Shown here: positions 1 to 7,398 of the stretch, piece by piece
How the letters are laid out: every line of letters begins with the position of its first letter
Numbering within the stretch: the first letter of the stretch is position 1
Notes under the pieces: model-generated
Told to the model about the DNA's origin: nothing
Databases searched by the model: none
The model's input: only the letters and a program-made list of their open reading frames with translations
Assembly (NCBI GenBank): GCA_963664255.1
Contig: OY760938.1
Coordinates: forward strand, 1,302,001-1,366,000
Reading direction: 5' to 3'
From: G963663775 sp963664255
GTDB taxonomy: Bacteria > Bacillota > Clostridia > Oscillospirales > Butyricicoccaceae
DNA length: 64,000 nt
Translations under genes and position numbers: made by a program

Positions 1-1
1 A

Positions 2-319
2 ATCGCATCCTCTTTGCTGGATGCAATCGTGCTGCGCATCGCCCAGCGCACCGGAGAAGAAGGCACCTATGGTTACAAGATTACACAGGATGTGCGGGAG
101 GTCATGGATTTGTCCGAATCCGCACTGTATCCGGTGCTTCGGCGGCTGCTGAAGGAGGGCTTGCTGTCCACCTATGACCGTGCATATGACGGACGCAATC
201 GCCGCTATTATCGGATTACCGCGTTGGGACAAGCGCAAATGGTGCACTATCTGCGCGAATGGCATCGCTATCGCAGCAGCATCGAGTCGGTATTATATGG
301 AGGAATGGAGCATGAATAA
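2..319 (+). CDS. PadR-family transcriptional regulator, 5' end outside window
   Basis: Winged-helix regulator of the PadR family. The readable part has the family's core: a YGYKI segment, then SESALYPVLRRLLKEGLL (the recognition helix region) and a GRNRRYYRITALG wing. The frame stays open to the first base of the window, and a leading IASSLLDAIVLRI fits the usual PadR N-terminus, so the true start lies upstream. Its stop overlaps the start of the next gene, a DUF1700 membrane protein, by 8 bp. PadR plus DUF1700 is a common Firmicutes pair in which the regulator controls the membrane protein operon; the ligand is unknown. Confidence 0.88.
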   Translation: MASSLLDAIVLRIAQRTGEEGTYGYKITQDVREVMDLSESALYPVLRRLLKEGLLSTYDRAYDGRNRRYYRITALGQAQMVHYLREWHRYRSSIESVLYGGMEHE

Positions 320-911
320 AGCGGAATATCTCGCGGCACTGGCGCACGCCCTGCGCGGCTTGCCGCCAGAGGAACAGCGCAATGCAATGCAATATTATGA
401 AGATTATTTCGCGGATGCAGGCACAGAGAACGAAGCCACCGTCATTCGTGAGTTGGGCACCCCAGAACAGGTGGCACAGGAAATTCTGCGGGATTTCCGC
501 GAACTCGCGACCGTTCCGCCGAAAAACACCCCCTTGCGCAGCCGCACCCGCCTCACGCCCTTCGCCCTGCTTGCCATTATCCTTTTGTCGGCACTGCTCT
601 GGCCTGTGGCACTTGGTCTCATTGGTGTCTTGCTTGCCCTTTTCATCGGCGCGGTTTTCGCAGCCATTGGACTGTGTCTTGGGGGTGTTGTCCTCTTTGG
701 TGTGAGCATCGCAACCTTTGTTTCCTCTCTGGCATCGGGTCTGCTGCTCTTGGGCTTGAGCCTGCTGCTGCTGTCTGTCGGCATCCTGCTGGGGGCCGCT
801 CTGCTCCGTCTGTGCCTTGCAGCGGTTCCGCCGCTCTTGCGCGCGATTGTGCGGCTGTGCAAAAAGCCCTTTGAACGGAAAGGAGGCTCTGGTTATGAAA
901 AAACTCTTTAA
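312..911 (+). CDS. DUF1700 (HAAS-type) membrane protein
   Basis: 199-aa protein. Residues 1-60 form a soluble helical domain typical of DUF1700 (NKAEYLAALAHALRGLPPEE, then YYEDYF and ELGTPEQVAQEIL). Three or four hydrophobic segments follow between about residues 80 and 180, then a basic tail. The start at 312 gives an 8-bp overlap with the padR stop, which suggests coupled translation. In Firmicutes such proteins sit beside PadR regulators and often precede DUF4097 adhesin-like proteins. The molecular role is not established. The family call is firm, the function unknown. Confidence 0.82.
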   Translation: MNKAEYLAALAHALRGLPPEEQRNAMQYYEDYFADAGTENEATVIRELGTPEQVAQEILRDFRELATVPPKNTPLRSRTRLTPFALLAIILLSALLWPVALGLIGVLLALFIGAVFAAIGLCLGGVVLFGVSIATFVSSLASGLLLLGLSLLLLSVGILLGAALLRLCLAAVPPLLRAIVRLCKKPFERKGGSGYEKTL

Positions 912-1122
912 ACTGACACTGGTTCTTTTTCTGACAGGTATGCTGCTGGGCAGTGTCGGGTATGCTTTGGGTGGTCGCATTCCAGACACGCTTCTATATC
1001 GGATTGCGGACTATGTCCAAATCGGTCGCACGCACTTCATCGAAAACCCTTGCACTGACTACGATGTTCCAAATCATGCGCAGGATTTCGTCAAAAACCG
1101 TATCCGTGGCTGGAATGATTGA
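895..1122 (+). CDS. small exported or membrane-anchored protein, 75 aa
   Basis: Starts with a Lys-rich N-terminus and one hydrophobic stretch (MKKLFKLTLVLFLTGMLLGS), consistent with a signal peptide or anchor, followed by about 50 polar residues. The start overlaps the DUF1700 gene by 17 bp and has an AAAGGAGG ribosome-binding site 8-15 bases upstream, inside that gene. In related loci this place is often held by a much longer DUF4097 protein, so this could be a shortened relative. I see no domain that would prove it. Likely co-transcribed with padR-DUF1700. Confidence 0.6.
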   Translation: MKKLFKLTLVLFLTGMLLGSVGYALGGRIPDTLLYRIADYVQIGRTHFIENPCTDYDVPNHAQDFVKNRIRGWND

Positions 1123-1161
1123 TATACTACACTGTTCGATTTGAGAAAGGAATTTGAGATT

Positions 1162-1362
1162 ATGTCTGAAAAACATTTGGTTCGCTCCCAGAAAAACTGC
1201 AAAATATGCGGTGTATGTGGTGGTATCGGTGAATATTTTAATTTTGACCCCACCTTGGTTCGTCTGCTCTGGGTTGTCTTAAGCATTTTTCCCGGCTCGT
1301 TCATCGGCGGCGTCATTGCGTACATCATCGCTGCTGTGATTATTCCAGAAGTGGAAGCTTAA
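1162..1362 (+). CDS. PspC-domain membrane protein
   Basis: 66-aa PspC domain protein. The N-terminus carries the family signature (LVRSQKNCKICGVCGGIGEYF with FDPTLVRLLWV), followed by one long hydrophobic segment (FIGGVIAYIIAAVIIPE). PspC proteins are small envelope-stress membrane proteins; in Firmicutes they often sit in PadR/DUF1700 clusters, as here. The start at 1162 follows GAAAGGA with about 11 bases of spacing. This is the complete single-domain form. The two nearby Cys residues (CKICGVCGG) are part of the domain in many clostridial versions. Confidence 0.85.
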   Translation: MSEKHLVRSQKNCKICGVCGGIGEYFNFDPTLVRLLWVVLSIFPGSFIGGVIAYIIAAVIIPEVEA

Positions 1363-1509
1363 CCCGCTTTATCTCGTGTGCTTTCGAGAAAAATTGCAAA
1401 ACGCTCTTGATGCACGTGCAAAGATATGATACGATAGAGCAAACCCACTCGAAAGATGTCTATATTGGCATTTTTCTCATATGCAAACGACCCGAGGAGG
1501 CGCATGGCT

Positions 1510-1878
1510 ATGAATAAGGACGAAGAAACATCCCAGAACCAAGATATAACCCCAGAAGAGCTGCACCACGATGTGCAGGATGCAGACGCTCTCGTTTCTG
1601 CCACACAAGACACGGACACAGCAGAGGAAACGGAAGAAGTGGTCGCGGACGACCGCGTCTTTGGAATGCCGCGCCCGATATTCCGCGGCGTTGCGCTAGG
1701 GGTTGCCTGCGGATTTATCCTACACGGCATCATCGGTGCCATGGGCTTTACCATTGATGGAATGCTTCCCGTTGTGGGCTGCGGTGCCCTCGGTTGGTGG
1801 ATTGCCAAAAAGTTGCAAGAAAAGAAGCAAGCCAAAGAAGCCGATGTTGCAACCTCTTTTACCACGCCTGAGCAATAA
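1510..1878 (+). CDS. acidic protein with C-terminal membrane hairpin, unknown function
   Basis: 122 aa. The first 60 residues are very acidic (Glu, Asp, Gln and Thr-rich) and probably disordered. Residues about 62-100 contain two hydrophobic segments separated by a short loop, followed by a Lys-rich tail (KKLQEKKQAKEA). The GGAGG at 1496-1500 fits the ATG at 1510 (9-base spacing) better than the ATG at 1504. The stop is 13 bases before a strong terminator hairpin. I do not recognise the family. Its position suggests it is the last gene of the PspC cluster. Confidence 0.55.
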   Translation: MNKDEETSQNQDITPEELHHDVQDADALVSATQDTDTAEETEEVVADDRVFGMPRPIFRGVALGVACGFILHGIIGAMGFTIDGMLPVVGCGALGWWIAKKLQEKKQAKEADVATSFTTPEQ

Positions 1879-1891
1879 ACAAAAACGAAAA

Positions 1892-1918
1892 AGCGGAACC
1901 TTTTCATAAGGTTCCGCT
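1892..1918 (+). terminator. terminator hairpin, left copy of 27-bp IS target duplication
   Basis: Perfect 11-bp stem (AGCGGAACCTT / AAGGTTCCGCT) with loop TTCAT. An identical 27-base copy lies at 3490-3516, immediately outside the other end of the insertion sequence. It terminates the gene ending at 1878. The original single copy probably served as a shared bidirectional terminator for that gene and the minus-strand gene now ending at 3524. Confidence 0.85.
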
Positions 1919-1993
1919 CAGCCTGTAGACAAAAGGGTCGAAGCACCTCTGGAATTATGGTATAATTAAACCATAAGGACAGGGGTGTTTTTG

Positions 1994-3466
1994 ATGTATA
2001 TAAAAAAGGACAGAGGACAGCAAAAACAAATAAAATTTGTAAGCATAGAAGATTTGGTACCGAAAGACCACATTTTAAGGGACATCGACAGAGCGATTGA
2101 TTTTAATTTCATATATGACGAAGTAAAAGGACTGTATTCCGAAATAGAATGGGGCAAACCGGGAATCGACCCGGTAGCACTGTTTAAAATAGTGTTCATA
2201 CAATACTTATTCGGAATCCGCAGTATGCGGCAGACCATTAAAGAGATAGAAGTAAATATGGCATACCGCTGGTTCATCGGGTATGATATCGGAGAGAAAA
2301 TCCCCCACTTTTCTACGTTCGGAAAGAACTACACACGCCGATTTGAAGGAACAGATGTGTTTGAACGAATATTCACACATATTTTGAATGAAGCGGTGGA
2401 TTGCGGATTTGTGGATGCAAGCGCGATATTCATAGACGGTACGCACATAAAGGCAAGTGCAAACAAGAAAAAGAGCCAGCCTGCGGAAATTGAAATTCAG
2501 GCAAGAAGCTACCAAAAGCAGTTAGATGAGGAAATCGCAAAAGACCGGGGACTGCACGGAAAAAAGCCGCTGAAAAAGGATGACGGCAATGACGATGACC
2601 AACCGCCCACACCTCCGGCAACAAAAACAATCGCGCAAAGCAAAACAGATCCAGAGTGCGGAATGTTCCACAAGGGAGAACATGAAAAGCAGTTTGCCTA
2701 TGTAGCGAATACCGCATGTGACAAACACAATTTTATACTGGACTTTGTACTGGGTGCAGGAAATATTCATGACAGCATGATGTTCAGCAGTGTATATGAA
2801 AAGGTTTTAAAAAAGTTTCCGGAAATACAGGCTGTTGCGGTAGATGCAGGATACAAAACTCCGGCAATTATGAAAGAAATCATTGACAGTGAAAAAATTC
2901 CTTGTGTGCCATACAAACGTCCAATGACGAAAAAAGGATTCTTTAAAAAGTATGACTTTGTGTATGATGAATATTTTGACTGTGTGTTGTGCCCAAACAA
3001 GCAGGCCCTAACATATTCTACAACCAATCGGGAAGGATACCGTGAATACAAAAGCAACACTGAAATTTGCAAAAATTGTCCTATGCGTTCCCAGTGTACA
3101 GAAAGCAAAGCCTGTCAAAAGGTTGTAACCCGGCATATTTGGGAGCCATACATGGAACTTGCTGAGGATTACCGGCATACTCCCGAGTATCGGGACATTT
3201 ACAAGTTAAGAAGCGAAACCATTGAGCGTGTTTTTGCCGATGCAAAAGAGAAACATGCCATGCGTTATACTCAGCTACGTGGACTGCAAAAGGTGAAAAT
3301 GCAGGTCACGCTTACTTTCGCGTGCATGAATTTAAAAAAGCTGGCGACATGGAAGCGAAGAACGGGCATGCTGCCGCCACCTTTACAACACTTTATCAAT
3401 CAATTGGCCTATTTCTATTGCTTGTTTCTAAATACAAATCAAAAAGGTACTCTACGCGTTGCGTAA
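1994..3466 (+). CDS. IS1182-family DDE transposase
   Basis: 490 aa. It has the IS1182 layout: an N-terminal helical region with PGIDPVALFKIVFIQYLFGIRS and MRQTIKEIEVNMAYRWFIGY, then the catalytic core with FIDGTHIKASANK (first Asp), AVDAGYKTP (second Asp), a Cys-rich insertion (CVLCPNKQALTY, CKNCPMRSQC) and SETIERVFADAKEKHAMRYT (Glu region). GTG at 1985 is an alternative start, but ATG at 1994 sits better behind AGGGG. The gene fills nearly the whole element and its stop lies inside the element's terminator stem. No frameshift is seen. Confidence 0.92.
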   Translation: MYIKKDRGQQKQIKFVSIEDLVPKDHILRDIDRAIDFNFIYDEVKGLYSEIEWGKPGIDPVALFKIVFIQYLFGIRSMRQTIKEIEVNMAYRWFIGYDIGEKIPHFSTFGKNYTRRFEGTDVFERIFTHILNEAVDCGFVDASAIFIDGTHIKASANKKKSQPAEIEIQARSYQKQLDEEIAKDRGLHGKKPLKKDDGNDDDQPPTPPATKTIAQSKTDPECGMFHKGEHEKQFAYVANTACDKHNFILDFVLGAGNIHDSMMFSSVYEKVLKKFPEIQAVAVDAGYKTPAIMKEIIDSEKIPCVPYKRPMTKKGFFKKYDFVYDEYFDCVLCPNKQALTYSTTNREGYREYKSNTEICKNCPMRSQCTESKACQKVVTRHIWEPYMELAEDYRHTPEYRDIYKLRSETIERVFADAKEKHAMRYTQLRGLQKVKMQVTLTFACMNLKKLATWKRRTGMLPPPLQHFINQLAYFYCLFLNTNQKGTLRVA

Positions 3467-3477
3467 AGTACCTTTTT
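3441..3477 (+). terminator. transposase terminator inside the IS
   Basis: AAAAAGGTACT (3441-3451) pairs with AGTACCTTTTT (3467-3477), ending in a T run. The transposase stop codon lies in the loop, and the hairpin sits just inside the right inverted repeat. Confidence 0.75.
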
Positions 3478-3489
3478 GTCGACGGTCTG

Positions 3490-3516
3490 AGCGGAACCTT
3501 TTCATAAGGTTCCGCT
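3490..3516 (-). terminator. terminator hairpin, right copy of IS target duplication
   Basis: Identical to the 27 bases at 1892-1918. Here it lies 8 bp from the end of the minus-strand ECF transporter gene and serves as its terminator. Because the IS duplicated the whole hairpin, both neighbours keep one. Confidence 0.8.
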
Positions 3517-3523
3517 TTCTTAT

Positions 3524-4123
3524 TTATTCTGAAGCACGTGTATCCAGCATCTGTGCATACAGCGGAATGCCCGCCAATGCACGGCGCAAAACCGGTGCAA
3601 GTGCCATGCAAATCACCACCGCAATGACAACATTTATCGCAGACGACACCATTTTGGTGCTCTGCCCAAGCAACGCCGCCTTCACCCCACTGCCGCCCAG
3701 CACCATGGTCAATGTACTGTTGACGATATAAAAGACGGTCGAAAACAGTGCCGCAAGGATGCTTGCCGCCAAATTACGGGTATGCCGCAACCCGTTTGCT
3801 CCCCGTGCCCATGCAATGCGTCCTGCAATGCCGCCCATCAAAAAAAATCGAAGAAACGTCAGCCACGCTTCCGGTGCATATGCAGGGTCTGTCAAATCAA
3901 ACAGCATCGAACCCAAGCCCGCGGCAAGTCCGCCCCGCCATCCGCCAAACAAAACCCCCGACAAGAGGCAAAAGGCATTTGCGGTCTTAATCATCGTTTT
4001 GCCAGTGGGTGTTGGAATTTGAATGGACAAAAACCGTGTGGTGACAAACACAATCGCCGCCATAATGCCGATAAATACCATGTCCCCTGTGCTGATTTTG
4101 CGTGAGTTCCCATTTTGCTGCAT
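3524..4123 (-). CDS. ECF transporter substrate-binding (S) component
   Basis: 199-aa integral membrane protein with five or six hydrophobic segments and the S-component look: VFIGIMAAIVFVTTRFLSIQIP near the N-terminus, then GVLFGGWRGGLAAGLGSMLFDL and AWLTFLRFFLMGGIAGRIA. These proteins bind a vitamin or similar small molecule and use a shared EcfAA'T energising module encoded elsewhere. The substrate cannot be read from the sequence. The start at 4123 follows GGGAGG with 9 bases of spacing; a longer frame starting at 4156 lacks a site. It ends 8 bp from the IS-duplicated terminator. Confidence 0.75.
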   Translation of the reverse strand: MQQNGNSRKISTGDMVFIGIMAAIVFVTTRFLSIQIPTPTGKTMIKTANAFCLLSGVLFGGWRGGLAAGLGSMLFDLTDPAYAPEAWLTFLRFFLMGGIAGRIAWARGANGLRHTRNLAASILAALFSTVFYIVNSTLTMVLGGSGVKAALLGQSTKMVSSAINVVIAVVICMALAPVLRRALAGIPLYAQMLDTRASE

Positions 4124-4227
4124 TGTAAAAAACCTCCCAATATTTTCTTTCTGCATACACTATATCGAAAATCTGACATTTTTAAAACACCCAATTTGAA
4201 ATAATTTTTACAGGTCAGATTGCGTCT

Positions 4228-4256
4228 GCATAGTTTTGAAAAAAGTGGACACGCTA
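4228..4256 (+). promoter_or_regulatory. candidate forespore (sigma-G-like) promoter of spoVAC
   Basis: GCATA at 4228-4232, 17 bases, then CACGCTA at 4250-4256. This resembles the known sigma-G pattern (GCATA-like -35 and CATACTA-like -10) and sits 29 bp before spoVAC, a gene expected in the forespore regulon. The -10 box has two mismatches, so this remains a candidate. Confidence 0.45.
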
Positions 4257-4284
4257 ACAAAAAAGCAAAAGGAAGGGAACGATT

Positions 4285-4728
4285 ATGCAAATTTCAAAAA
4301 CGGCTTATCAGACACTCTTGCAAGAAAAATCCCCCAATTCCCCGCTCCTGCGCGATTTAGTTTGGGCTTTTTGCATCGGCGGGCTCATCTGTGCCGGAGG
4401 GCAGGGCATCCTCAACCTTTGGAAAACCGCAGGCATGGCACCGCCGCAAGCCGCCAGTGCTGCATCGATTGTTTTAATTTGCCTTGCCGCTCTGTTCACT
4501 GGATTTGGATGGTATGACAAATTGGCAAAGCACGCTGGTGCCGGCACCATTGTGCCCATCACAGGCTTTGCCAACTCCATTGCTGCTCCTGCCATGGAAT
4601 TCCGCAGCGAGGGCTTGGTGCTGGGGCTGGGCGCCAAAATGTTTGTCATTGCAGGCCCTGTTTTGGTCTATGGCATCAGTGCCTCGATTGTATATGGCAT
4701 CGTCATCTATCTGCTGCAGCTTGCATGA
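4285..4728 (+). CDS. spoVAC: stage V sporulation protein AC
   Basis: 147-aa membrane protein, full length for SpoVAC. Recognisable segments are DLVWAFCIGGLICAGGQGILNLW, a second membrane helix, GTIVPITGFANSIAAPAMEFRSEG and LGLGAKMFVIAGPVLVYGISAS. With SpoVAD and SpoVAE it forms part of the forespore inner-membrane channel that moves dipicolinic acid into the developing spore and out at germination. An AAGGAAGGGAACG ribosome-binding site precedes the ATG. In most clostridia spoVAC, AD and AE are nearly contiguous; here 450 bp containing a small antisense gene separates AC from AD. Confidence 0.95.
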   Translation: MQISKTAYQTLLQEKSPNSPLLRDLVWAFCIGGLICAGGQGILNLWKTAGMAPPQAASAASIVLICLAALFTGFGWYDKLAKHAGAGTIVPITGFANSIAAPAMEFRSEGLVLGLGAKMFVIAGPVLVYGISASIVYGIVIYLLQLA

Positions 4729-4746
4729 TGCTTGACCTGTCCCAAT

Positions 4747-4776
4747 AAAAAAAACCGCAGAGAGACGAATCTGCGG
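4747..4776 (-). terminator. minus-strand terminator downstream of the small antisense ORF
   Basis: On the minus strand CCGCAG, a 10-base loop and CTGCGG are followed by eight T residues (plus-strand A run at 4747-4754). It ends transcripts that come leftward from the 4863-4988 ORF and lies 19 bp past the spoVAC stop. Confidence 0.75.
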
Positions 4777-4862
4777 CAGTGTCATTTTCATTTGGTTTAG
4801 CACAGGCTTTCTTCGCCACTTTCCGTGGTATCCGTCTCCGAACAAAGCTGTGCAAGGGAGGG

Positions 4863-4988
4863 TTACTGGTGTTCCGCGCTTTTCGCAGTCTGCGGCGGAA
4901 GGGGTTGTGTTGGCTTCGCTTCACTCACATAGCAGCCGCTCTCTGCACGTTCACACAGGTCACGAACCACTTCAAAAAGTTTTCCCAT
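4863..4988 (-). CDS. small ORF (41 aa) between spoVAC and spoVAD, antisense
   Basis: Starts with an ATG behind a near-perfect ribosome-binding site (AAAGGAGG with 7 bases of spacing). It encodes 41 residues beginning MGKLFEVVRDLCERAESGCY, with two Cys residues and a Pro/Gln-rich tail. A minus-strand terminator with an eight-T tail lies about 90 bp downstream, so a discrete short transcript is likely. The placement between two sporulation genes suggests, but does not prove, a link to spore formation. I recognise no family. Confidence 0.6.
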   Translation of the reverse strand: MGKLFEVVRDLCERAESGCYVSEAKPTQPLPPQTAKSAEHQ

Positions 4989-5178
4989 TGTTACAACCTC
5001 CTTTGGGATTTACTTCGTGTTTATCATACGGGAATACGTCGCAAAACGCAAGCCTGATTATAAACGAATTGCACAAATATAACCCCTCAATTATTGTTAG
5101 TAACCAACAAAAACAAGCAGTTTTCGATGGAAAACCATCCTATGCTTGCACTGCTCAAAAAAAACGGGAGGAAGATTC

Positions 5179-6207
5179 ATGGCAGTCAATCGTTGCGGCA
5201 CGTATGCCCTTCGCTTTCCGCAGCCGACCTATATTACAGGCTTTGCCTCCGTTGTCGGCAAAAAGGAGGGGGAAGGACCTTTACACGATACCTTTGATGA
5301 AATCCGACGCGATGCCCATTTTGGAGAAAACAGTTGGGAAAAAGCCGAAAGTGCTTTGCAAAAAGAGGCAATTACACTGGCAGCGGCAAAAGCTGGCGCA
5401 GAGGTCAGCGATATGCAGATGATTCTTGCCGGTGATTTGCTCAACCAATGCATTGGCTCGGCATATGCTTCCAGCCAATCGGGCACGCCCTTTGTCGGAC
5501 TATATGGTGCTTGTTCCACCATGGCAGAGGGGCTGCTTTTGGGCGCCTGTTTGGTAAACGGCGGCTATGCCGACCGTCTGGTCGCCGGTGCTTCCTCTCA
5601 TTTCTGTGCCGCAGAGCGTCAATATCGCTTCCCGCTCGCGTATGGCGGACAGCGCACCCCCACTGCACAATGGACTGCCACCGCGGCAGGTGCCACCGTT
5701 TTGGAAAGTACCCAAAACGGCAGTAAAATCGTGGTGACGGGCGGTGCATTCGGACAAATGGTGGATATGGGCATCAAGGACGCCAATAATATGGGTGCAG
5801 CTATGGCACCCGCAGCCTACAAAACCCTTTCCGATTATATGACAGACACCAACACCAAGCCCACCGATTATGACATGATTGTCACAGGGGATTTGGCACG
5901 TGTCGGCGGGCAGCTCCTTGTAGACCTCTTTCAGCAAGACCAGATTGACATTACCCCCGTCTATTCCGACTGCGGCACCCTGCTGTTCCGCCCCGAACAG
6001 GATGTCCATGCCGGTGGCTCGGGCTGTGGCTGCTCTGCCGCGGTGCTCTGCGGTAAGCTGCTGCGGGAGATGACGGCTGGTAAGCTGCAGCGAATTTTAT
6101 TCGCGGGTACTGGTGCACTGATGAGCCCCACTTCCTTGCAGCAAGGGCAGTGTGTTGTCGGTATTTGTCATGTCGTAGAATTGCAGCGCAGAGAGGAGTA
6201 TGTATAA
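5179..6207 (+). CDS. spoVAD: stage V sporulation protein AD
   Basis: 342 aa, matching the usual SpoVAD length. SpoVAD has a thiolase-like fold and binds dipicolinic acid at the spore inner membrane. Visible family landmarks are the N-terminal ALRFPQPTYITGFASVVGKKEGEGPL, GDLLNQCIGSAYASS, FVGLYGACSTMAEGL (the Cys in the thiolase nucleophile position), SSHFCAAERQYRFPL and the C-terminal GSGCGCSAAVLCGKLL. The ATG follows GGGAGGAAG; upstream in-frame starts lack a site. Its stop is immediately followed by the spoVAE start, so the two are translated together. Confidence 0.96.
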   Translation: MAVNRCGTYALRFPQPTYITGFASVVGKKEGEGPLHDTFDEIRRDAHFGENSWEKAESALQKEAITLAAAKAGAEVSDMQMILAGDLLNQCIGSAYASSQSGTPFVGLYGACSTMAEGLLLGACLVNGGYADRLVAGASSHFCAAERQYRFPLAYGGQRTPTAQWTATAAGATVLESTQNGSKIVVTGGAFGQMVDMGIKDANNMGAAMAPAAYKTLSDYMTDTNTKPTDYDMIVTGDLARVGGQLLVDLFQQDQIDITPVYSDCGTLLFRPEQDVHAGGSGCGCSAAVLCGKLLREMTAGKLQRILFAGTGALMSPTSLQQGQCVVGICHVVELQRREEYV

Positions 6208-6564
6208 ATGGAATATCTAAGAGCCTTTATCATGGGTGGCATCATCTGTGGACTATCTCAAATTTTGATTGACAAAACCAAATTAACACCCGCTCGTATT
6301 TTGGTCAGTTATGTGGTGCTGGGTGTATTTTTGACGGGTGTCGGTCTGTATCAGCCTTTGGTGGACTGGGGCGGTGCAGGCGCAACCGTTCCACTGCTCG
6401 GCTTTGGCTATACCCTTGCAAATGGGGTGCTGCAAGGCATTTCCCAATATGGATTTTTGGGTGTTTTCATAGGCGGTGTTGCCGGTGCGGCAGGTGGAAT
6501 TGCCGCCGCCATCGTATTTGGCATGGTGGTCGGTCTGCTATTTCGCCCCAAAAGCAAAGTCTAA
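6208..6564 (+). CDS. spoVAE: stage V sporulation protein AE
   Basis: 118-aa membrane protein of the SpoVAE type: MEYLRAFIMGGIICGLSQILIDKT, then RILVSYVVLGVFLTGVGLY, GGAGATVPLLGFGYTLANGV and a Gly/Ala-rich last helix. It belongs to the dipicolinate channel with SpoVAC and SpoVAD. The ATG directly abuts the spoVAD stop. A GAGAGGAG ribosome-binding site lies within the end of spoVAD. The operon ends at a strong hairpin 25-75 bp downstream. Confidence 0.94.
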   Translation: MEYLRAFIMGGIICGLSQILIDKTKLTPARILVSYVVLGVFLTGVGLYQPLVDWGGAGATVPLLGFGYTLANGVLQGISQYGFLGVFIGGVAGAAGGIAAAIVFGMVVGLLFRPKSKV

Positions 6565-6587
6565 ACCTATCGCTATGCTGACAGCAC

Positions 6588-6638
6588 AAAAAACCCTCCT
6601 GCTGCACGCCGTTTTGGCACACCGCAGGAGGGTTTCTT
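6588..6638. terminator. bidirectional terminator between spoVAE and the 76-aa ORF
   Basis: AAACCCTCCTGC (6591-6602) pairs with GCAGGAGGGTTT (6624-6635). The A run on the left and T-rich right side let it work for both converging transcripts. Confidence 0.8.
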
Positions 6639-6656
6639 GGGGCTAGGATACGTTTG

Positions 6657-6887
6657 TTAAATCATAACCGTCGAGGTATATTCAATTTTAATACCGCAAT
6701 CCTTGGTGCGTGCAATTTTGGCTTTATTGCCGTTGCCGTCTTCCAATGTCATTTTTTCCAGCTTATATCCGGTGAAGAAATTTGCCACTTCGCCCTCTAC
6801 AAAAGCTGCCCAGCTGGCTTTTTTCTGCTCGGAAACCGTTTCTTCGACCGCTTCTACGGTTTCTACTGCTTGATTCTGTTCATCCAT
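6657..6887 (-). CDS. hypothetical 76-aa protein
   Basis: An acidic N-terminal third (Gln, Val, Glu repeats such as AVETVEAVEETVSEQ) is followed by a compact region with WAAFVEGEVANFFTGYKLEKM and a strand-rich end (KAKIARTKDCGIKIEYTSTVMI). AAAGGAGC lies upstream with about 11 bases of spacing. It follows the Hpt gene on the same strand and ends near a terminator. I recognise no family. Confidence 0.6.
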   Translation of the reverse strand: MDEQNQAVETVEAVEETVSEQKKASWAAFVEGEVANFFTGYKLEKMTLEDGNGNKAKIARTKDCGIKIEYTSTVMI

Positions 6888-6956
6888 ATGCTACAAACGC
6901 TCCTTTGTTTTATACTGTGCTTCCATGATACCGCACGCAACCGTCATTGTCAAACC

Positions 6957-7322
6957 TTACAATTCCTGTGCTTGCATGAACCGCAAAAAATGTTCTTTTT
7001 CAATCAGCATCTGCTGATAAACCGACTCTATCCCACCATAGTTTTGCGCACGCAAACATTCCGTCAAGTCTGATAGCGCATCATACAGTGGGATAAGCCC
7101 CAAATTCCCTGCAACCCCCTTGAGCGTATGTGCATGCTCAAAGGCTTCCGCATACCCCTCGTCCTGCACTGCGGATTCCAGTGCCTCAAAAGCAGTATCC
7201 TGCGAAAACTCCTGCAAGCAATCCACATAGAGCGCATCATCATTCAAAAATCGCGCCCTTACCCCCTTCAGGTCAATCCCCCAATGCATCAATTTTTCCA
7301 ATAGCTGTTCCATTTCGTCCAT
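6957..7322 (-). CDS. Hpt-domain phosphotransfer protein
   Basis: 121-aa single-domain histidine phosphotransfer protein. The signature AFEHAHTLKGVAGNLGLIPL contains the phospho-accepting His in HTLKG near residue 67, flanked by long helices. Such proteins shuttle phosphate between hybrid kinases and response regulators; no kinase or regulator is nearby, so partners are encoded elsewhere. The ATG at 7322 follows AAAGGA; an upstream in-frame start at 7340 is less likely. It lies 76 bp downstream of mfd on the same strand. Confidence 0.85.
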   Translation of the reverse strand: MDEMEQLLEKLMHWGIDLKGVRARFLNDDALYVDCLQEFSQDTAFEALESAVQDEGYAEAFEHAHTLKGVAGNLGLIPLYDALSDLTECLRAQNYGGIESVYQQMLIEKEHFLRFMQAQEL

Positions 7323-7398
7323 AGGTATCCTTTCCCTCATCCCTCTTTTTTTCTATTTGCTGTGGCACTAACCACGCGCCTTTATACCGCATACTCCC

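Larger units (their letters stand above)
1919..3489 (+). mobile_element. IS1182-like insertion sequence, complete (1571 bp)
   Basis: The element is bounded by imperfect inverted repeats that match at 15 of 19 positions: left CAGCCTGTAGACAAAAGGG, and the complement of the right end, CAGACCGTCGACAAAAAGG. It carries one full transposase gene and its own terminator. It is flanked by identical 27-bp direct copies of a terminator hairpin, read here as the target-site duplication. Both ends and the reading frame are intact, so it may still be active. Its codon use is AT-richer than the host genes on either side. Confidence 0.88.

Noticed and set aside
4703..4924. 73-codon minus-strand frame overlapping spoVAC
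   Set aside because: It overlaps the spoVAC end, the minus-strand terminator and the better-supported 4863-4988 ORF, and has no ribosome-binding site.
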